Source: Pseudeuparius sepicola
Lineage: Eukaryota > Arthropoda > Insecta > Coleoptera > Anthribidae
Reading direction: 5' to 3'
Length of the DNA stretch: 64,000 nt
NCBI GenBank assembly: GCA_963920635.1
Contig: OY987298.1
Coordinates: 56,523,949-56,587,948, forward strand
The position numbers and the translations under genes were made by a program. The notes beneath the pieces were generated by a model that was not told where the DNA came from, did not search any database, and saw nothing but the letters and a program-made list of their open reading frames with translations. Of the stretch, positions 59,046 to 64,000 are shown piece after piece (within the stretch, counting starts at the first letter, position 1; every line of letters begins with the position of its first letter).

Positions 59046-60389
59046 CAAAGGAGGACGAAGATGTGAAGGATAATTATTATCACTATACTTACACCTTACG
59101 CCTCATTCGCTGTGGAACTACTAACGCTTACTTGAAAACCAAAAAGAAATCTAATATTTAGTATTTTTAAGATAAAGAGTTCATATAAACATGGGTTCGC
59201 AAGGCCTTCCTTTTTGAGATACAGAGTGTTATACGAGTAAATAGTGATCACGTCGAGACGAGATTTTCTTGACTCTCGTCTCGTCTCATCTCGAAGACGG
59301 AGGACAATTTTTTCTCGTCAGAACACTCGATACGAGACAAGAGAACACGTTTCTCTCGTCGAGAATTCTAGTAGTTTCTCTCGAGGTCTGTCGTCCCCTC
59401 GAAAGACGAATTATCAAAAATAATAGTGACCTTATTTTGTAATTAGGTAACTATTTTCCTTCTTTTTCTTACTCTTATAGAAATAAAAAATAGGTACTAT
59501 AATATTAATTAATTAGTTTCAGAGATATTACAAAATGTCTTTCTTTTTTTGTGAAGCTTAACACGCTGAATTTTCTTTATGGAGCCCCAAAGACATTAAG
59601 TTTATATGAGGAAGTTGCATTATTTTTCAGTCTTGTTGTTTACCGAAGTTTGTCAATTTAACAATGAAACAACCTGTATTTCTTCAGCAAATTATGACTG
59701 GTATTGCTTAGGTCAAATTTGATAATTTATTTGAAGTCTGTTGAAAGTGTGTAAAAAAAACAAAAACGTGTGGCACCGTATTCAATTATCAAAAAATCGA
59801 ATAGAGGGTGAACTTTTCTTAAGGAGCCAAAAAAAAGATGTGCTAAGTCAAGCTCTGGAATATTTGAATTTTTATTTTACGTAAACCTATATTGACTATT
59901 AGGTACTAGTGTAATAAACCCCTAAAATATTATAAGAATCTAACAAGTAGTGTGCAATGGTTTTTAATACCTGCGAAAATATTGGTCAAAACTGATAAAT
60001 TACCAAAAAAAATGATAACTGAGGGATTTTTAATAGCCATTTTCGATTAACCTGAGCTAGCCATATCCGCCCGGCAGCAGTATGTCCGTTTCCTACCGAG
60101 ACACACCTAGACAAGTGATGATATTATTAAAGTTTTTCCTAAACATGAAATAGAAAAAAGGAAGTACCTATATACTTTAATGCCAACTTTCTGTATATTT
60201 TGTGCAGTAGTGGTCTTACTCAGACTATTTTAAGATCATAGACTAAACATTTTTATTTTAAGAGAAAACCTATTTTTTTAACGATACTCGATTACATTAT
60301 TACATAATCGTTAAAGCTTACTAAACTTACAACTTATCCATATATTTGATCGAGGCGCACTTAAAACAACTCACCTTACCTTTTCTTCT

Positions 60390-60890
60390 GTAGCTTTACG
60401 ATAAAATGTTATTAAAAAGGTTACAGGCCTACATTATTTTTTTTGCTCTTTTTCTCCCTTTTTCTTGGAAAAGTGTCTTTATGGTAGGAGATACTGATAC
60501 TACAAAGTATTATTGAGAAAAGTTATTCAGAATGCAAATGTATGCCCATTGCCCATATGTCAAATTTAAGTTTGGAGACAATGAACTCGCTTTGACTTGA
60601 TTTCTCACGGAAAACATAAAAATTTAATAAAATTCAAAGTGTGTGGATTGTATCCAAATTTGTCAAATGAATATGGGCATAAATTTGAAGTCTGAACGTC
60701 TCAACAACTTTTCTCAATAACATTTCGTAGTGTCTCCTACCAAAACTTCCCTTTTAAAAGAAAAAAAAGAGAAAAAAGAGCAAACAATCACAGAAGGCTT
60801 AGGATTTTGAAATTTGACAAAATTACTATTTTTTTTCATTCTGAACAACTTTTCTTAATAACATTTGGTCGTAAAAGCTACAGAAAGGGC
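60390..60890. repeat. Internal palindrome, ~500 bp
   Basis: TTCTGTAGCTTTACGA at the left matches TCGTAAAAGCTACAGAA at the right. Inside are AGTGTCTTTATGGTAGGAGA against TGTCTCCTACCAAAACTT and TTGAGAAAAGTTATTCAG against its mirror. Probably an element nested in the larger one. Confidence 0.65.
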
Positions 60891-61074
60891 AATTTACTAG
60901 GGAAAAATTAAGAAAATATAGGAACAAGATAAAACTTTGAAAAGCTATAATCTTTTAAGTAGTCCTAAACAAGAATCCGTTGTCAGTTTAGTCCAAAAAA
61001 ATCGATAATAGCAGTTTTCCAAATTTGAACCCATGGCCCTGTGTTTGGCTTTCAAAAAAATTGAATAGTGTGTT

Positions 61075-61141
61075 GTTTTTCAGAATCGGCGCACGAATAA
61101 AAATTTTAGAAAGGTGACTTATCTTTAAGTGGGACACACTG
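61075..61141. repeat. Lone GGGACACACTG|TA terminus
   Basis: A right-type end of the CAGGGTG family (AAGTGGGACACACTG followed by TATATA). No partner left end is seen. Confidence 0.4.
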
Positions 61142-62573
61142 TATATATTAATTTTTTAACAAATTAATAGAATTAATCAATTTTTAAATAATTCCTAGAA
61201 TCAAATAACTACCTCTGTAGTGTTTACTGAATACAAATATTGTCTTTTCATAACAAATAACAACGGCATGGATGTTCTTCATTTAATTAAGAAATTAATA
61301 TTATTGGCATCTTCTATATATGTAACAAAAGCAAACTTTTAAAAACCTGGTGGAATTAAATCTATCTAGTTTAACTAGGTACCTATGGCAGGTTGCATAA
61401 AAGTGGTTTAATTTTAAACCTTTCCTTTCCTTTCAATCCTTCCAACGATTTCGAAACAATGGTAGTTAGGGATGTAAACTAGGTTTAAAATTAATCCGCC
61501 TATGGGCCGCTTTCATAATCGGCCTAGTACTTGTCAAAGTTGAAGTACCTATCATTGCAACAATCAAATATATTGTTTAAATATTGTTAACCTATCCTAA
61601 ATTAAAACGGCCACTTTAAGTTTCCTATGAAAATGATCGAAGGTACGTAATTTTATTAAACTTATATAAAATAAAATGCATAACTAAGAAAGAGATATGT
61701 CAACAAAGTCAGCAACGAATCCTCTAGTTCCAGTACTTATTGAAAGCAAGGGTCATTCATTGCAGTCAGCATAATTTATTTCGGGAGTGACATATTCAAT
61801 AATTATTTAGAAATAATAAGCTATAGAAAAGGTTCGAAATACTTACTTAAACGAAAATAAATAATGTTCTAATGTTTTTTTATATACTCGAAGGAATCTT
61901 GAGAGATATTTTTAAATTAGTAATAGTTATGGAATTTTTAAATTTATTAGGTAAAGTTTTGTCTCTTTTCATGTAAAAAGCAGCGTGACACCACAGTCTA
62001 CAGTCTAAGCACCAAATGTCTATTTAAACCAACATATACTTAGCGCTTAGACTGTGCAGGAGTTGAATGTGCTCATTTGGTCATGTGGCTTATACTCTGA
62101 CAGCAGCGACGTAACCAGAAACTAGTTTTTTTGGGGGGGGGGGGGTTGAACAAAGCTAAATAACATTGTTAACAAATATAAGCCGAATTCGAGCGGATGA
62201 CCAGGTTGAACCAGGTTATAAAATTTAAATTTTGAGTAAACTTTACAAATTTATTTATTTGATCAAGGGCCAGACTATATGGTTTTAAGGCACTGTGAAC
62301 ACACCAGATTTTTCTATTATCATCAAAAATTATTTTAATCCCCAATTTCTTATAATCTAACCTAACTTTCTATAACCTGGTTAAAATCGGTCATCCGCTT
62401 GAATTCAGCTATAGAGTTCCTCGAGAGAAACGAGAGGTGACGAGACGAGACGGGAGAAATAGCTCTCTCGAACCCGAGAGGCCATTTTCGCCGAGACGAG
62501 AGATTCATTCTCTCTCGCGTTACGAGACGAGAAGAGAGAAGCAACTCTCTCGTCTCGTCTTTCGGCATCACTA

Positions 62574-63926
62574 GTTATAAATTTATTTTTAATTTTGTTT
62601 TTTTCTATATAATTTTTGAACTAATGTCGATATTTGGACGAAAATTTGTACTTGGGCAAACGAAAACAAAGCTAAACGAAATAAAAGAAATTTGACCACC
62701 ACTCAAATAATAAATAGACAGACCTTTCGTAGCAATGATAAAAATAGATAAACGAGAAATTCTGATGCCAAATAGAAGTTAGTGACTAGCAAAAAACGAT
62801 TATTTATGCACACTTTTTAACACTTACTTTTTAACTCACAGACTCTAATTCCTAGTCACGGGTGGAAACACGGAGTTGCATAGACATTTTATTATCAAAT
62901 CGAAGTATAAGACACTTTTCGCGTAGGTATCTAAACTGACTTAATTAATATCAGTGGAAATTCTCTTCGACGTCAGATATCTCAATATAAAATGACCTTT
63001 TATTACAAAAGAACCAGGTGGACTTCAAAAGAATTCTAGGGACAATGGCAAGACACACAGGAGCGTACCTAGAGTATTGTATTTCTGCCCCAGAAGCTGC
63101 TGCCTCTTTAACAATTATTTGTGGAGAAAACTCGACCCCAAAAAGGGTCTCAGGTTAGCAATTTAACCATTATGAGTGTCTAACGGGCATTAATACGAAC
63201 GTTTTTATAGACCATCCATTCTCGCTATCGCCGCATAGTGATGTGATAAACATTTGTAAATAAAACAAAGGAAGTAGTAAAAAGGGCTTTTGGATTGCCT
63301 ACCATTATACCTACAAAATTAGGCAATATTTTTCGGACTACTCCTGCGAAATAATGTACTTTCTGGACTAATCCATCAGAAAGTCGTACAAATCAAGTAA
63401 GCGAGATTGGAAACGAAATTTTTTTGAGTGGTGGTTTTGAGTGGTGGCCAATATAAATAAAAACCAAAAAATCGGTTATTTGTATTTTTCGCGGATATAT
63501 TGAGGTTATATGAAAAAAGTGTAAATACAATGGTTGTAGATCTTTTTATTACCTACAACTTTGCCATTTAACTTTTTTCGATAGGAGTAGTTGTAGTTTT
63601 GCCGGAAATCGCGATAAACCGTTTTCCACCCCTAAAAGTTCACCCCCTTCCACCCCCGTACCTCAAATCGCCCTTAAATTATTTTTCCTGTTATTTTTGC
63701 TATATTTTCTTTCTTTTCCAATGAGTGTCATGTTGTTCTAGATTTTTTTGGACTTAAAAGTTATCTACCCTAGCCTATAATAACTTATAAATGACCAAAG
63801 AGTCAAAAAATGACAATTGGGGTGAACATCGGTCATAGTCCGCTTGTAAAAAACGTAAATAAGTATATTTTTAACAAAAATGTCAAGTAATTGCCTGTTG
63901 AAAAATTTCAAACACGTGACTCTCTA
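62574..63926. other. Unassigned
   Basis: No gene recognised in this closing interval. Confidence 0.4.
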
Positions 63927-64000
63927 CAGGGTGTTTCATTAAGGGTGAAGAGGTACCATATCTCAGGAATTAATAATCCTGGAGCATTGGGAAAAAAATC
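63927..64000. mobile_element. Left end of a TA|CAGGGTG element cut by the window edge
   Basis: TA|CAGGGTGTTTCATTAAGGG, followed by AGGTACCATATCTCAGG. The rest is outside the window. Confidence 0.55.

Larger units (their letters stand above)
54424..59073 (-). mobile_element. DIRS retrotransposon, 4.65 kb, degenerate
   Basis: Coding order on the minus strand is gag-like, reverse transcriptase, RNase H, tyrosine recombinase. Inverted terminal repeats of ~150 bp lie at both ends, and an internal complementary region sits just inside the 3' (left) end. That is the complete DIRS-1 architecture, in which the internal region templates the circular replication intermediate and the recombinase integrates it without target duplication. 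Frames are interrupted at many points, so the copy is defective. I do not clearly see a methyltransferase domain. Confidence 0.9.
59242..62573. mobile_element. Putative 3.3-kb hAT-like element with GAGACGAGA-rich ends
   Basis: Left end TAGTGATCACGTCGAGACGAG and right end (reverse complement) TAGTGATGCCGAAAGACGAGACGAG. Each is followed inward by ~150 bp of imperfect GAGACGAGA/TCTCGTCTCG words. TAGTGATG-like termini occur in hAT elements. The 8-bp flanks CGAGTAAA and GTTATAAA match at only four positions, so target duplication is unproven. The interior has no recognisable transposase and carries an inverted repeat at 60390-60890. Confidence 0.5.

Overview
The window looks like a gene-poor, transposon-dense stretch of an AT-rich animal genome, most probably an insect. 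The case rests on the element mix: a Dong/R4-type non-LTR retrotransposon sitting in TAA-type microsatellite, a DIRS retrotransposon, a Crypton-like tyrosine recombinase, a ZMYM1-like hAT, Tc1/mariner-type transposase pieces with a DUF4817-like N-terminus, and many short foldback elements. The order cannot be fixed from sequence alone. I recognise no intact host protein gene, rRNA, functional tRNA or CRISPR array. Every coding stretch I can name belongs to a mobile element, and every one of these is broken.

Layout. 1-5 kb: a tRNA-like fossil, a duplicated segment, a composite inverted-repeat element, a SINE-like repeat seen twice, and a TA-flanked MITE. 5-7.3 kb: two adjacent long-palindrome elements with TA|CAGGGTG ends. 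8.3-11 kb: microsatellite-anchored repeats and a duplicated 250-bp block beside a long (TA)n tract. 12-13.5 kb: a TIR element with CACAGTAAAAAATC ends. 15.8 kb: a 12-bp minisatellite. 17.7-21.8 kb: the Dong/R4-like element on the minus strand, with Myb-like region, reverse transcriptase, CCHC and restriction-like endonuclease, a 67-bp tandem array in its leader, one internal deletion and a frameshift. 22-26.4 kb: two more foldbacks and smaller repeats. 29.6-30.4 kb: a degenerate satellite-like array. 33.0-34.9 kb: the Crypton-like tyrosine recombinase (minus) with an apparent 84-bp intron, between two related hairpins. 35.2-37.5 kb: a transposase C-terminal remnant, then a 1.64-kb hAT with a perfect 8-bp target duplication that splits the start region of a DUF4817-like transposase gene. 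39.7-41 kb: a TIR element with dense subterminal repeats. 42.8-51.5 kb: a transposase fragment and several large palindromes. 54.4-59.1 kb: a DIRS element (minus) with inverted terminal repeats and an internal complementary region. 59.2-62.6 kb: a putative hAT-like element with GAGACGAGA-rich ends.

The parts do not form one pathway. They record repeated insertion and decay. The most informative loci are the DIRS element, whose replication architecture is fully legible and which carries a four-copy 14-bp motif upstream of its first coding region, the intron-containing tyrosine recombinase, and the hAT-in-transposase nest. All family assignments come from reading motifs by eye; no database search was run.
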